Source: Prochlorococcus sp. AG-347-J14 (GTDB taxonomy: Bacteria > Cyanobacteriota > Cyanobacteriia > PCC-6307 > Cyanobiaceae). From it: a DNA stretch of 64,000 nt. The position numbers and the translations under genes are program-made. Below the pieces are notes generated by a model that worked only from the letters and a program-made list of their open reading frames with translations, did not search any database and had not been told where the DNA came from. This document shows positions 1 to 8,599 of the stretch, one piece after another. The first letter of the stretch is position 1. Each line of letters opens with the position of its first letter. The stretch spans positions 62,001 to 126,000 of the forward strand of contig QCBU01000002.1 in the NCBI GenBank assembly GCA_003281505.1, given 5' to 3'.

Positions 1-2124
1 ATTTCTGAAAGTGGTGAACAGTTAGATAAGTACTTAGAAGTTGCAACAACAAGACCAGAAACTCTTTTGGGTGATACTGCTGTGGCAGTTAATCCTGATG
101 ATGATAGGTATAAAGAATTTATTGGTGTCAAAGTAAAAGTACCTTTCGTTGATAGAGAAATACCTATTATCGCTGATTCACATGTTGATAAAGATTTTGG
201 TACGGGTTGTGTGAAGGTTACTCCAGCCCATGATCCAAATGATTTTGCAATAGGAAAAAGGCATAATTTAAAACAGATTAATGTAATGAACAAAGATGGA
301 ACTTTAAATATCAATGCAGGTATTTTTCAAAATTTAGATCGCTATGAAGCTAGAAAGAAAATTATCAAAGAATTGGATAACTTAGGCCTTTTGACAAAGA
401 TAGAGGATTATAAACATACTGTTCCTTTTTCTGATAGAGGTAAGGTGCCAATTGAACCTTTATTGTCAACACAGTGGTTTTTGAAAATGGATGATATATC
501 ACAAGGATGTCTTCATGAAATTGATTCAAAAAAACCATCGTTTATTCCTGCACGCTGGGAGAAAGTTTATAAGGATTGGTTAGAGAATATTAATGATTGG
601 TGCATCAGTCGGCAATTGTGGTGGGGGCACCAAATACCAGCATGGTATGTTCTAGATGACTCTCAAGACTCAATAGAACAAAATACTCCATATATCGTTG
701 CAAGAAATGAGGAAGATGCCTTAATCGAAGCTAATAAAAAATTTGGATCAAATATTAAATTGGTTCGTGATAAAGATGTTTTGGATACATGGTTTTCAAG
801 TGGTTTATGGCCTTTCTCAACTCTTGGTTGGCCAAATACAAATGATCCTGATTTTAAAAAATGGTATCCAAATAATGTTCTTGTTACTGGTTTTGATATT
901 ATTTTCTTCTGGGTGGCCAGAATGACAATGATGGGGAATACTTTTACGAATAATATTCCTTTTAAGGATGTTTATATTCATGGTCTAGTTCGAGATGAAA
1001 ACAATAAAAAAATGAGTAAAAGTTCAGGTAATGGTATTGACCCAATACTATTAATTGATAAATATGGTTCTGATGCTCTGCGATTTGCTTTAATTCGAGA
1101 AGTTGCAGGAGCTGGACAAGATATCCGGCTTGATTTTGATAGAAAAAAAGATACCTCTTCAACTGTTGAAGCTTCAAGAAATTTTGCGAATAAATTATGG
1201 AATGCAACTAAATTTGTGTTAATTAATAAAACTTCTAACAATAATGATTCGCTTAATGAGAGTGATGAACCTTCTTTAGAGTTATGTGATAAGTGGATTT
1301 TATCGAAATTGAATCAGGTAAATATAAAAGTCGCTTGTTTATTGAAAGAATATAAATTGGGAGAATCTGCGAAACTTCTATATGAATTTACGTGGAATGA
1401 TTTTTGTGACTGGTATGTAGAATTTGCTAAACAAAGGTTTAATAATAAAGAAACTAATAATAGACAAATATCTGAAAAGGTTTTAATAAAAGTGCTCAAT
1501 GATATTTTGGTGATGATTCATCCTTTTATGCCGCACATTACTGAAGAACTTTGGCATGTACTGCAACTTAAATCAGATAAAGAATTATTATCTCTTCAAA
1601 AATGGCCAACCCAAGAAAATAAATTTGTTGATAATAAGCTTGATAATTCCTTTCAACAACTCTTTGAAATTATTAGATTGATTAGAAATTTGAGAGCTGA
1701 ATTAGGCTTCAAGCCATCAGAAAAAGTTCCTGTTTACTTGATTTCAGATAATGATGAATTGATTGATTTCCTAAAAATTTTAGTTGATGATATTCAAACC
1801 TTAACTAAATCTTCTGAAGTATTTATTTTTAAACCTAATGCTGTTGATAAAAAAGAGTTTGCTAAATCTTTTTCTGGGATAATTAGTGATTTAGAGGTTT
1901 ACTTACCTTTTCAGGATTTTGTAAATATAGATGCATTAAAGGAAAGGCTAAACAAGGATCTAAAAAAGGTGACTATTGAATTAGATAATTTAAATAAGAG
2001 ATTATCTAATAAAAATTTCGTGGATAAGGCTCCAAAAGATATTGTTGATGAATGTAGATTTAAATTAAATGAGGGTTCGGTACAAATGGAGAGAATTACA
2101 AAAAAACTTGAGCTTTTGAATTGA
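1..2124 (+). CDS. valS: Valine--tRNA ligase, 3' part (5' end outside window)
   Basis: Charges tRNA-Val with valine in the cytoplasm. The reading frame is open from base 1, so the gene starts upstream; 707 residues are visible of a protein usually near 900. The visible part begins in the CP1 editing domain (ATTRPET, then GDTAVAVNP). It continues through the catalytic core with the ISRQLWWGHQIPAWY stretch and the KMSKS loop at 1009-1023, then the anticodon-binding helical domain. It ends in a charged C-terminal coiled coil typical of ValRS. The HIGH motif must lie off the window. The stop codon overlaps or abuts the next gene, a DedA/TVP38-like membrane protein. Identification is secure; only the start is missing. 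Confidence 0.97.
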   Translation: MSESGEQLDKYLEVATTRPETLLGDTAVAVNPDDDRYKEFIGVKVKVPFVDREIPIIADSHVDKDFGTGCVKVTPAHDPNDFAIGKRHNLKQINVMNKDGTLNINAGIFQNLDRYEARKKIIKELDNLGLLTKIEDYKHTVPFSDRGKVPIEPLLSTQWFLKMDDISQGCLHEIDSKKPSFIPARWEKVYKDWLENINDWCISRQLWWGHQIPAWYVLDDSQDSIEQNTPYIVARNEEDALIEANKKFGSNIKLVRDKDVLDTWFSSGLWPFSTLGWPNTNDPDFKKWYPNNVLVTGFDIIFFWVARMTMMGNTFTNNIPFKDVYIHGLVRDENNKKMSKSSGNGIDPILLIDKYGSDALRFALIREVAGAGQDIRLDFDRKKDTSSTVEASRNFANKLWNATKFVLINKTSNNNDSLNESDEPSLELCDKWILSKLNQVNIKVACLLKEYKLGESAKLLYEFTWNDFCDWYVEFAKQRFNNKETNNRQISEKVLIKVLNDILVMIHPFMPHITEELWHVLQLKSDKELLSLQKWPTQENKFVDNKLDNSFQQLFEIIRLIRNLRAELGFKPSEKVPVYLISDNDELIDFLKILVDDIQTLTKSSEVFIFKPNAVDKKEFAKSFSGIISDLEVYLPFQDFVNIDALKERLNKDLKKVTIELDNLNKRLSNKNFVDKAPKDIVDECRFKLNEGSVQMERITKKLELLN

Positions 2125-2126
2125 GA

Positions 2127-2723
2127 ATGAATATATTTCTTGAAAATATTTATAATTTGTCTTTTTTTTTTAATACTGGAATTGGGATATTTTCGTTTGT
2201 TTGCATTTATATTTTAATTGTTTTATTAATACTCCCAGCCTCTTGGTTATCTTTATTATCAGGTTTTTTATATGGCTCATATTTAGGATCAATTATCGTT
2301 TTTTTCTCCGCTTCCTTAGGAGCATCAGTTGCTTTTTTTGTATCAAAAAGTTTTTTTGCAAAAAAGCTAAAAAATCTTTTTAGTCGTTATCCAAAATTAA
2401 GTGTTATGGAAAAAGTAGTAGAAAAAGGTGGACTTAAATTAATTTTTTTAGCAAGATTATCTCCGATATTTCCCTTCAGTATTCTTAATTATTTTTATGG
2501 TTTGAATAATGTTAAATTTCGAGATTTCGCTATTGGTCTTTTTGGAATAATTCCAGGAACTTTTCTTTATTGCTCAATAGGTAGTTTGGCAAAAAATATC
2601 CAGGAGCTAAAAAATGTCCAATCACCAAATAATTTATATATGACTATTGTTGGAATTATTTCAACTTTTTTAGTTGTATATTTCTCAGCTAAATATTCCA
2701 GGGAATATTTTGAAAAATCCTAA
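2127..2723 (+). CDS. TVP38/TMEM64 (DedA-like) family membrane protein
   Basis: A polytopic inner-membrane protein of about 198 residues with four to five hydrophobic segments. The family core is visible: a PASWLSLLSGFLYG stretch and a glycine/serine-rich FSASLGASVAFFVSK segment in the first half, then FLARLSPIFPFSILNYFYG in the middle. These match the SNARE-associated Golgi/VTT domain. Relatives are implicated in lipid scrambling or membrane homeostasis, but no substrate can be assigned here. The frame also offers a TTG at 2121 overlapping the valS stop; the ATG at 2127 is preferred. It is probably cotranscribed with valS. Confidence 0.85.
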   Translation: MNIFLENIYNLSFFFNTGIGIFSFVCIYILIVLLILPASWLSLLSGFLYGSYLGSIIVFFSASLGASVAFFVSKSFFAKKLKNLFSRYPKLSVMEKVVEKGGLKLIFLARLSPIFPFSILNYFYGLNNVKFRDFAIGLFGIIPGTFLYCSIGSLAKNIQELKNVQSPNNLYMTIVGIISTFLVVYFSAKYSREYFEKS

Positions 2724-2727
2724 GAAT

Positions 2728-2880
2728 TTACTCTTTAATATTCCAATCTCTAATAGATGCAATTAAGATAAACCACAAAAGCCTAAATTTACCTAGTAGA
2801 GTTTTGTTGGCTTCTAATTCGATATATTTTGCTTGTCCACAAGGTGTTTTTATGAAGTTGAAAACTGTTTTCTTTGTCAT
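2728..2880 (-). CDS. Small hypothetical protein, 50 aa
   Basis: A short reverse-strand ORF starts at an ATG (2878-2880) and ends at TAA (2728-2730). The peptide begins MTKKTVFNFIKTPCGQAKY and has a hydrophobic patch (LLWFILIAS) near the C-terminus. It sits downstream of the ligase gene on the same strand and converges with the DedA-like gene, only 4 bases from its stop. No family is recognised. Balanced amino acid use and its fit to the gap suggest a real small gene, but this is inference. Confidence 0.5.
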   Translation of the reverse strand: MTKKTVFNFIKTPCGQAKYIELEANKTLLGKFRLLWFILIASIRDWNIKE

Positions 2881-2997
2881 AAGTCTTTCTAAAAGTCCTG
2901 ATGATTATTCTTACATTTTATAGCCAAGATTTTTAGTTTTTTTACTTAAAAACCATATTTTTCATAGACTACTTTGTGGAATACTATTTTTTAAAAT

Positions 2998-4326
2998 TTA
3001 AACTTTTTCTCCAGCTTTAAATCCTCTAAAGCATTTGAATCTAGGAAACCTCAGACTAAAAGCCACCGCATCCTGGGATTTAGTTTTAGCATCAGCTCTG
3101 ATTTCTACAAGTTGACCTATCAGTTGATTCCGTTTTGACCAATATTCTTCACGTTGGATATCACTAAATCCACTTCCACAACTAAGACTGTATTCATGCC
3201 CATCATCTTCACCTTCTACTAGTACAGCTCCTAGTCTACCTTTATTGCGACCTGTTCCTTCCTCAACAGATACAACCTTTAAAGTGACTTCAATGAAAGG
3301 TTTTGCTTTTAACCAACTATGTGTTCTTTTACATTCATACATTGCATCAGGATCTTTAATCATTACTCCTTCATATCCACCCTCCACAGCAGATTTATTC
3401 AGCTCTACAAATCTTTTCTGTCCCTCATTGGTGTCGAGGTCTACATTTTCCCAGTCAAGTGTTTTTATATGTCTAAGAAGTAAAGAATGTTTTGCTACCC
3501 ATTCTTTTACTAATAAACTTCTTGCTGTTTGACTAGTGTTCCATCGCCCTTTTTGGAAGTCTTCAAGGGGACATAAGTCAAATAGATGTAGAACTGCGTC
3601 TTTTGTTTGTTTGCCATCTTTTCTATGAACCTGTTTCATTAAATCCTGAAAGTTAGCGCTCATTACTTCACCATCTAGGACTAAGTCATGAGGTGCAGGA
3701 TCTTCTTTTAAGACGTTTTCTATTTCTGAGATAATATGACCAAAATTATGGAATTGTTTCCCATTACGAGAAAACATTTCTACTTTATTTTTTCTAATAA
3801 TAGTTAAGACGCGCACACCATCTAATTTGATTTCAATTTGCTTTTTTCCTATCATTTTTTTTTCATGATTTGCACTGTCATGAGCTAAAGGACAAGAAAA
3901 AATAGGAATCGCATATTTGGGAAATTTCTTGGCTATCTTGTTGATTGTTTTTTCAGATACACCACATCTAAGATCTTTAATTAAAACTCGTCTATAAAAT
4001 CCATTCCACTCTTCTTTTGTGGCAGATTCCATAGCCGTAATAATTGCATCGCGAGCAGCGTGACCAGTAAGCTCTCTTTGAATAAGCTTATTTGCTAATT
4101 CCCTAAAATCTTTCCATAAAAAATTTTGACTTTTTTCATTCTCTTTTTCAGGAACAATTTTTACACCAAAAGTTACCAATGGATCAAGTGCCATACGGAT
4201 GCCCTCAAAAAAATCATCTAAACCATCTTCCATTGCTTCTGAGATGATTTTTTCTTTATCTAATCTACTTGGGTGTAATTCTAGTTGATGTATTATCTCT
4301 TCTTTAAACAATTCTTTTTGCCTCAC
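2998..4326 (-). CDS. ATP-dependent DNA ligase, T4 gp30-like
   Basis: Seals nicks in duplex DNA using ATP. The nucleotidyltransferase motif I is EIKLDGVRV with the adenylated lysine at K167. An LDGEVM motif follows (family motif III), then EGVMIKD (motif IV) and WLKAKPFIEVTLKVV (motif V). The last 110 residues form the OB-fold. The first 160 residues are a helical DNA-binding domain, as in T4-type ligases. At 442 aa it is much shorter than LigD and unlike the NAD-dependent LigA that bacteria use for replication, so it is probably an accessory repair enzyme. Its start lies 9 bases beyond the stop of the upstream hypothetical gene (4336-4755), so the two are probably cotranscribed. The resemblance to phage ligases suggests an old viral origin (inference). 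Confidence 0.88.
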   Translation of the reverse strand: MRQKELFKEEIIHQLELHPSRLDKEKIISEAMEDGLDDFFEGIRMALDPLVTFGVKIVPEKENEKSQNFLWKDFRELANKLIQRELTGHAARDAIITAMESATKEEWNGFYRRVLIKDLRCGVSEKTINKIAKKFPKYAIPIFSCPLAHDSANHEKKMIGKKQIEIKLDGVRVLTIIRKNKVEMFSRNGKQFHNFGHIISEIENVLKEDPAPHDLVLDGEVMSANFQDLMKQVHRKDGKQTKDAVLHLFDLCPLEDFQKGRWNTSQTARSLLVKEWVAKHSLLLRHIKTLDWENVDLDTNEGQKRFVELNKSAVEGGYEGVMIKDPDAMYECKRTHSWLKAKPFIEVTLKVVSVEEGTGRNKGRLGAVLVEGEDDGHEYSLSCGSGFSDIQREEYWSKRNQLIGQLVEIRADAKTKSQDAVAFSLRFPRFKCFRGFKAGEKV

Positions 4327-4335
4327 AAGAAATTA

Positions 4336-4755
4336 TTAATTCACTTTTGCTATTCTGTCTATTTTCCAATCATTGTCAGTTTTTGCGAAAGTAAAATCTA
4401 ATGGGAGCTCATCTTGTTTATCTTCTGATTTTAAATTCAAAGTTATTATGATTTGATCTTCTTGGACTCTAGGTCTTCCTGATTTTAAATTTCTATATTT
4501 ATTGAGGTTTAAACTAGCTAAAAATTTAAGAAAGTCTTGGCGCTTCACATGAGTTTTATAAGTTTTTGTAGTTAAACCATACGCTGCATCAATTCTGCCA
4601 GCAGCTATTTGATCAAAAAACTTTCTCACTAATGGATTAATTCCTCTGGCGCTTATAACTAATTTGACTGCATTAAAAGTCCAAAAAGAAACTAGTACAG
4701 CTCCGCCCACTAATAATGCTTTAATTCCGATATCTTTAACTAGTGTTGCATCCAT
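4336..4755 (-). CDS. Conserved hypothetical membrane-anchored protein
   Basis: 139 residues. An N-terminal hydrophobic segment (about residues 10-32, with LLVGGAVLVSFWTF) would anchor it in the membrane. The rest is a small alpha+beta domain with FFDQIAAGRIDAAYGL early on and a C-terminal FAKTDNDWKIDRI strand pair. This layout resembles DUF4864/NTF2-like domains, where a short helix motif is followed by a curved sheet. The function is unknown. It lies directly upstream of the ligase gene on the same strand and is separated from the divergent SprT-like gene by 85 bases, which must hold both promoters. Confidence 0.65.
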   Translation of the reverse strand: MDATLVKDIGIKALLVGGAVLVSFWTFNAVKLVISARGINPLVRKFFDQIAAGRIDAAYGLTTKTYKTHVKRQDFLKFLASLNLNKYRNLKSGRPRVQEDQIIITLNLKSEDKQDELPLDFTFAKTDNDWKIDRIAKVN

Positions 4756-4840
4756 GTTGATTTAAGTTTTTTATTACTTTAAGAAAAGAAATCGTTTTTG
4801 ATGGCTTTTTTTGTCAAAATAATACTAATTTTAATCCATA

Positions 4841-5368
4841 ATGCCTGTAATTCCTCTTTTACCTTTATTTCATAAATTTAATAGCCAATATTTTGAAAAT
4901 TCTCTAGCGGTTAATAATCAACCATTAGTAAAAGTTAGATGGAGTGATAATAGATTAAAAACTACTGCTGGTTTTTATAAAAGAAAAAGAATTAATGGTC
5001 TTGTAGATTCTGAAATTATCTTATCGAAACCTATTTTGAGTAAATTATCTAATAGTGAAATATACAGTACTTTATGTCATGAAATGATTCATGCCTGGGT
5101 AGATAGGATATTAAAAAAAAATGAGATACATGGTCCAAATTTCTTAGAAAAGATGAATGAAATTAATGAGAAAGAGAAGAATTTTCAAATTTCTGTAAGG
5201 CACTCATTTCCTATTGAAAGGAGAGAATTAAAATACATAGGAACTTGTCAAAATTGTGGTGAGAAATTTTTCTACAGAAAAAGAATAAAGAATATAGCCT
5301 GTAAAAAATGTTGTGTAAATTTCTTCAATGGATCATGGAATAAAAAGTGTTTAATTTTGTTTGATTAG
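4841..5368 (+). CDS. SprT-like zinc metalloprotease domain protein
   Basis: A 175-residue single-domain protein. The zinc-binding HExxH signature is HEMIH at residues 80-84, with a further histidine in EIHGPNF near residue 97. A C-terminal zinc ribbon has Cys pairs at 136/139 and 154/157. This is the SprT/Spartan domain architecture; the eukaryotic relative cleaves DNA-protein crosslinks, while the bacterial substrate is unknown. The gene stands alone between a divergent hypothetical gene and a basic/acidic cyanobacterial hypothetical. The family call is firm; the biological role is not. Confidence 0.85.
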   Translation: MPVIPLLPLFHKFNSQYFENSLAVNNQPLVKVRWSDNRLKTTAGFYKRKRINGLVDSEIILSKPILSKLSNSEIYSTLCHEMIHAWVDRILKKNEIHGPNFLEKMNEINEKEKNFQISVRHSFPIERRELKYIGTCQNCGEKFFYRKRIKNIACKKCCVNFFNGSWNKKCLILFD

Positions 5369-5452
5369 AAATAATTAGATGTGTTTTTGTTTCTATCTTT
5401 GGAATTATTTATTTTTTTAATGTAATTTATATTTTAAAAAGAACAATAATTT

Positions 5453-6016
5453 ATGGATTCAAGGAGAATTAGAAATCTTAGAAATAGTTTTGATAGAAAT
5501 ATTGTTGATAAACAAGTTGATAAAATTTTTGAAACTGGAAGACAATTCGTTGATGGAGTATCTGGTGCTAGGCCAGGTAAAAGACGGAACTCAGATTTTC
5601 AAGGAATAACAAGTAAGAGTGTTAAAAAAGTAGGAAGATGGGTATCTAAAAAAGTGGATTTATTTTTTGATGAAGAAAATGATGATTGGAATGATGAGAA
5701 TTTTTATGATGATCAAAGCGATATTAAGACATTTTCCAGAGAATCAAATTCTTATGAATCTACTACAAAGTATTCAAAAAGACCTTTAGAAGCAATATCT
5801 TTAAGGCAACCAAAAAATTTACAGACAACTGAGCAAAAAAAATTACCCTATGTGAAAGAGAGTAAGGATGAAGATTGGCCAGATGAAATGGATTTCAAAG
5901 TTGAAAGGTGGCAAAGAGCTTCAGAAAATGAGAATAATACTTTGAGAGATCAATCAATCCAACAAGTTCAATCAAAATCAAGAAATCTTCCCAGATCAAG
6001 AAGAAGAAGAGTATAG
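5453..6016 (+). CDS. Cyanobacterial conserved hypothetical, highly charged
   Basis: 187 residues with no signal peptide or membrane segment. The N-terminal third is arginine/lysine rich (RRIRNLRNSF, ARPGKRRN) and includes a predicted amphipathic stretch, KSVKKVGRWVSKKVDLFF. The middle is acidic (DEENDDWNDEN), and the C-terminus ends in a basic RSRRRRV tail. This pattern suggests a largely disordered protein, perhaps nucleic-acid or membrane associated. No domain is recognised. Its last 21 bases overlap the convergent chorismate lyase gene, a tight arrangement typical of reduced genomes. Confidence 0.7.
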   Translation: MDSRRIRNLRNSFDRNIVDKQVDKIFETGRQFVDGVSGARPGKRRNSDFQGITSKSVKKVGRWVSKKVDLFFDEENDDWNDENFYDDQSDIKTFSRESNSYESTTKYSKRPLEAISLRQPKNLQTTEQKKLPYVKESKDEDWPDEMDFKVERWQRASENENNTLRDQSIQQVQSKSRNLPRSRRRRV

Positions 6017-6538
6017 TTTGGTAAATTCTTTAATTCCTGAATAACCCAGGAAAGTTTCTAAATTTGGATTGAAAACCTCCCTTATAATTGTTAAGGGTTT
6101 TTTGTCTCTAAAAAATCTGTAATTTCTTGACCAGAATGGACCTTTAAAGCAAAATTGATCTTCTAACCATTTTGCATTGACAAGTGAAATACGATCAACT
6201 TCTCTAAATAATTCTGATCTGTCTTGCGTCAAATTCTTCCAAATTGGCTCTTCTTTGGCTTTTAAATTTTCATTCACTTGATCTGCATTCCACCAACTTT
6301 CTGCCCATGCTAGGTTTTTATTATTGCTTTTGATCCATACCTGTCTTCTAATTAACGGTCCATTTAACTGATTCAATTCTTTAGGCCCTTCTTTAGTGGA
6401 TAGAGGATCTAATTGCATTGAAATTAATTTAATTTTTGTCTCTTGATTAGTTAAAAGCTGCAGATGTCTAGTTGGACTTCCATCCCCAAGCAGCATTAAT
6501 TTCCATGGGCCAGATATTTTTGGTAGTGAATTCTTCAC
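5996..6538 (-). CDS. Chorismate lyase family protein (plastoquinone pathway)
   Basis: Converts chorismate to 4-hydroxybenzoate plus pyruvate, the first committed step to the plastoquinone head group in cyanobacteria. The 180-residue protein shows the cyanobacterial chorismate lyase (DUF98-type) pattern: LLGDGSPTRHLQLLT near the N-terminus, LIRRQVWI in the middle, FREVDRIS, then GPFWSRNYRFFRDKKPL and REVFNP close to the end. It starts at GTG (6536-6538). The frame stays open upstream to a stop near 6615, but no better start codon is present. It overlaps the convergent gene by 21 bases. Assignment is by family pattern, so the reaction is inferred. Confidence 0.75.
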   Translation of the reverse strand: MKNSLPKISGPWKLMLLGDGSPTRHLQLLTNQETKIKLISMQLDPLSTKEGPKELNQLNGPLIRRQVWIKSNNKNLAWAESWWNADQVNENLKAKEEPIWKNLTQDRSELFREVDRISLVNAKWLEDQFCFKGPFWSRNYRFFRDKKPLTIIREVFNPNLETFLGYSGIKEFTKLYSSSS

Positions 6539-6619
6539 TAAAAAATTAGAGGCTTTTTCTTCCCATAAAATTTTTGGAGAGTTAAAAAGTTTATTATTCA
6601 GTGCTCTGACGGAGTGCTT

Positions 6620-8587
6620 TTAAGATGATAACTTTTTTTTAGCAAAAATATTTGCCTTATCTTTTTTTATCTCTCTTATTTTTAGCCAAACAAGTAAAGC
6701 AGTTAAATCAGCTTTGCTAACCCCAGGAATTTTTGAAGCATCACCAAAATTTTTTGGCTTTATTTTATTCAAATTTTCTCTAGCTTCTAAAGATAATGTA
6801 TCTATCTTTTCATAATTTATTTCTAGAGGCAGAGATTTACAGCTTTGACGATTTATTTGTTCAATGTTGTTTTTTTGTCTTTTAAGATAACCCTCGTATT
6901 TAATATCTATTTCAACACCTTCTTGTATTGAAGAAGCTATATTTTTTTCAGTCAAATTATATTTAATTAAATCTGAATAATGAAAGTTTGGTCTTTTTAA
7001 GAGTTCTTTCAAAGTTATTGAGCCTTTGATTTTTGATCCCGTGGCTAATTCTAGTTTTTTTGATATTTCATCCGTGTTTTTTAATCGAGTGTTTTTTAAT
7101 CTTAATTTCTCTTCTTCAAGGAGTTTCATTTTTTCTTTATAGACCGACCATCTTTTCTCATCAATTAACCCTATTTCATAACCTAATGGGGTTAATCGCC
7201 TATCTGCATTATCTCCCCTAAGGGTCAACCTATATTCACTCCTGCTAGTGAGAACTCTGTATGGTTCTTTGAGATCTTTGGTAATTAAATCATTGATCAT
7301 TGTTCCTATATAACTGCTTTCTCTGGTGAAGATTATTGGGTCTTTTTTGTTTAGTTTTCTTGTAGCATTGACTCCTGCAACTAACCCTTGTGCTGCTGCT
7401 TCTTCATAACCAGTAGTCCCATTAATTTGTCCGGCGCTAAATAAATATTCAATTTCTTTCGTTTCGAGTGATGTTTGGAGCTGTGTTGCAGGTATATAGT
7501 CATACTCTACAGCATATGCTGGACGCAACATTTTACATTCACTTAATCCAGGTAAGGTTCTTAAAAGTTCTAATTGAATATTTTCGGGTAAACCTGTAGA
7601 AAATCCTTGCACATATATTTCAGGAGTATTAATTCCTTCTGGTTCTAAGAAAATTTGATGTGATTCTTTATCAGCAAATTTAACGATTTTATCTTCAATA
7701 GAAGGACAATATCTTGGCCCCTTACTATCAATAAAACCGCCGTAAATGGGAGTTAAATGTAAATTGTCTCGAATTAGTTGATGTGTTTCGGTAGTTGTTC
7801 TTGTGATGTGACAACTAACTTGGGGCATATTATTTTTTATATCTGGGTCAAAAGAAAAATATTTATCTGCTGCAGTACTTGGTTGTATATCTAATTCATC
7901 AAAAATGATACTTCTTTTATCAACTCTTGCTGGAGTTCCTGTTTTTAAACGTTCTGTTTTGATACCAATTTCGTGTAAATTTTGAGTAAGTCCTTTTGCT
8001 GCTTGTTCGCCCGACCTACCAGCTGACATTGATTTATTTCCTATCCATATTCTTCCTTCTAAGAACGTGCCAGCTGTGATGATAACTGATCTAGCTGAGT
8101 AATAACTACCAAAGAAAGTCCTTACACCCTTTATTCTTTTTTTTAAGTTTTTTTTTGAGTTCAATCCAATTTCTTCAGTTTTTGCAATATCCAGTTCAGT
8201 AATCATTGCTTCTTTTAAAGATAAATTATCTGTATTTTGTAGTATTTCAATCATCCTTTTTGAGTATTCTCTTTTATCTGTTTGAGCTCTTAATGCCCAT
8301 ACAGCTGGGCCTCTACTTGCATTTAATATTCTTTTTTGTATAGCTGTTTCATCAGCTAATTTACCAATAATTCCACCTAATGCATCAACTTCATGTACCA
8401 ACTGACTTTTTGCCGGCCCGCCAACTGCAGGGTTGCAAGGTTGCCAGGCAATCCTATCTAAATTGATTGTAAATAAGGCTGTAGAAAATCCTAATTTTGC
8501 TGTTGTTATAGCTGCTTCGCATCCTGCATGTCCTCCTCCAATAACGATGACGTCAAAAGATTCATTTGTTGAGTGATTATCATGCAT
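6620..8587 (-). CDS. mnmG: tRNA uridine-5-carboxymethylaminomethyl modification enzyme MnmG
   Basis: With MnmE, this FAD enzyme installs the carboxymethylaminomethyl group at wobble U34 of several tRNAs. The N-terminal dinucleotide-binding motif [10 protein letters not shown] lies at about residues 17-26. Family signatures follow: [21 protein letters not shown], a [11 protein letters not shown] segment, [13 protein letters not shown], and the [17 protein letters not shown] block. At 655 aa it has the full family length, including the C-terminal helical domain that binds MnmE and tRNA. It starts 12 bases after the dnaB stop on the same strand and is probably cotranscribed with it. Confidence 0.97.
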   Translation of the reverse strand: MHDNHSTNESFDVIVIGGGHAGCEAAITTAKLGFSTALFTINLDRIAWQPCNPAVGGPAKSQLVHEVDALGGIIGKLADETAIQKRILNASRGPAVWALRAQTDKREYSKRMIEILQNTDNLSLKEAMITELDIAKTEEIGLNSKKNLKKRIKGVRTFFGSYYSARSVIITAGTFLEGRIWIGNKSMSAGRSGEQAAKGLTQNLHEIGIKTERLKTGTPARVDKRSIIFDELDIQPSTAADKYFSFDPDIKNNMPQVSCHITRTTTETHQLIRDNLHLTPIYGGFIDSKGPRYCPSIEDKIVKFADKESHQIFLEPEGINTPEIYVQGFSTGLPENIQLELLRTLPGLSECKMLRPAYAVEYDYIPATQLQTSLETKEIEYLFSAGQINGTTGYEEAAAQGLVAGVNATRKLNKKDPIIFTRESSYIGTMINDLITKDLKEPYRVLTSRSEYRLTLRGDNADRRLTPLGYEIGLIDEKRWSVYKEKMKLLEEEKLRLKNTRLKNTDEISKKLELATGSKIKGSITLKELLKRPNFHYSDLIKYNLTEKNIASSIQEGVEIDIKYEGYLKRQKNNIEQINRQSCKSLPLEINYEKIDTLSLEARENLNKIKPKNFGDASKIPGVSKADLTALLVWLKIREIKKDKANIFAKKKLSS

Positions 8588-8599
8588 TTTAGGAGCGAT

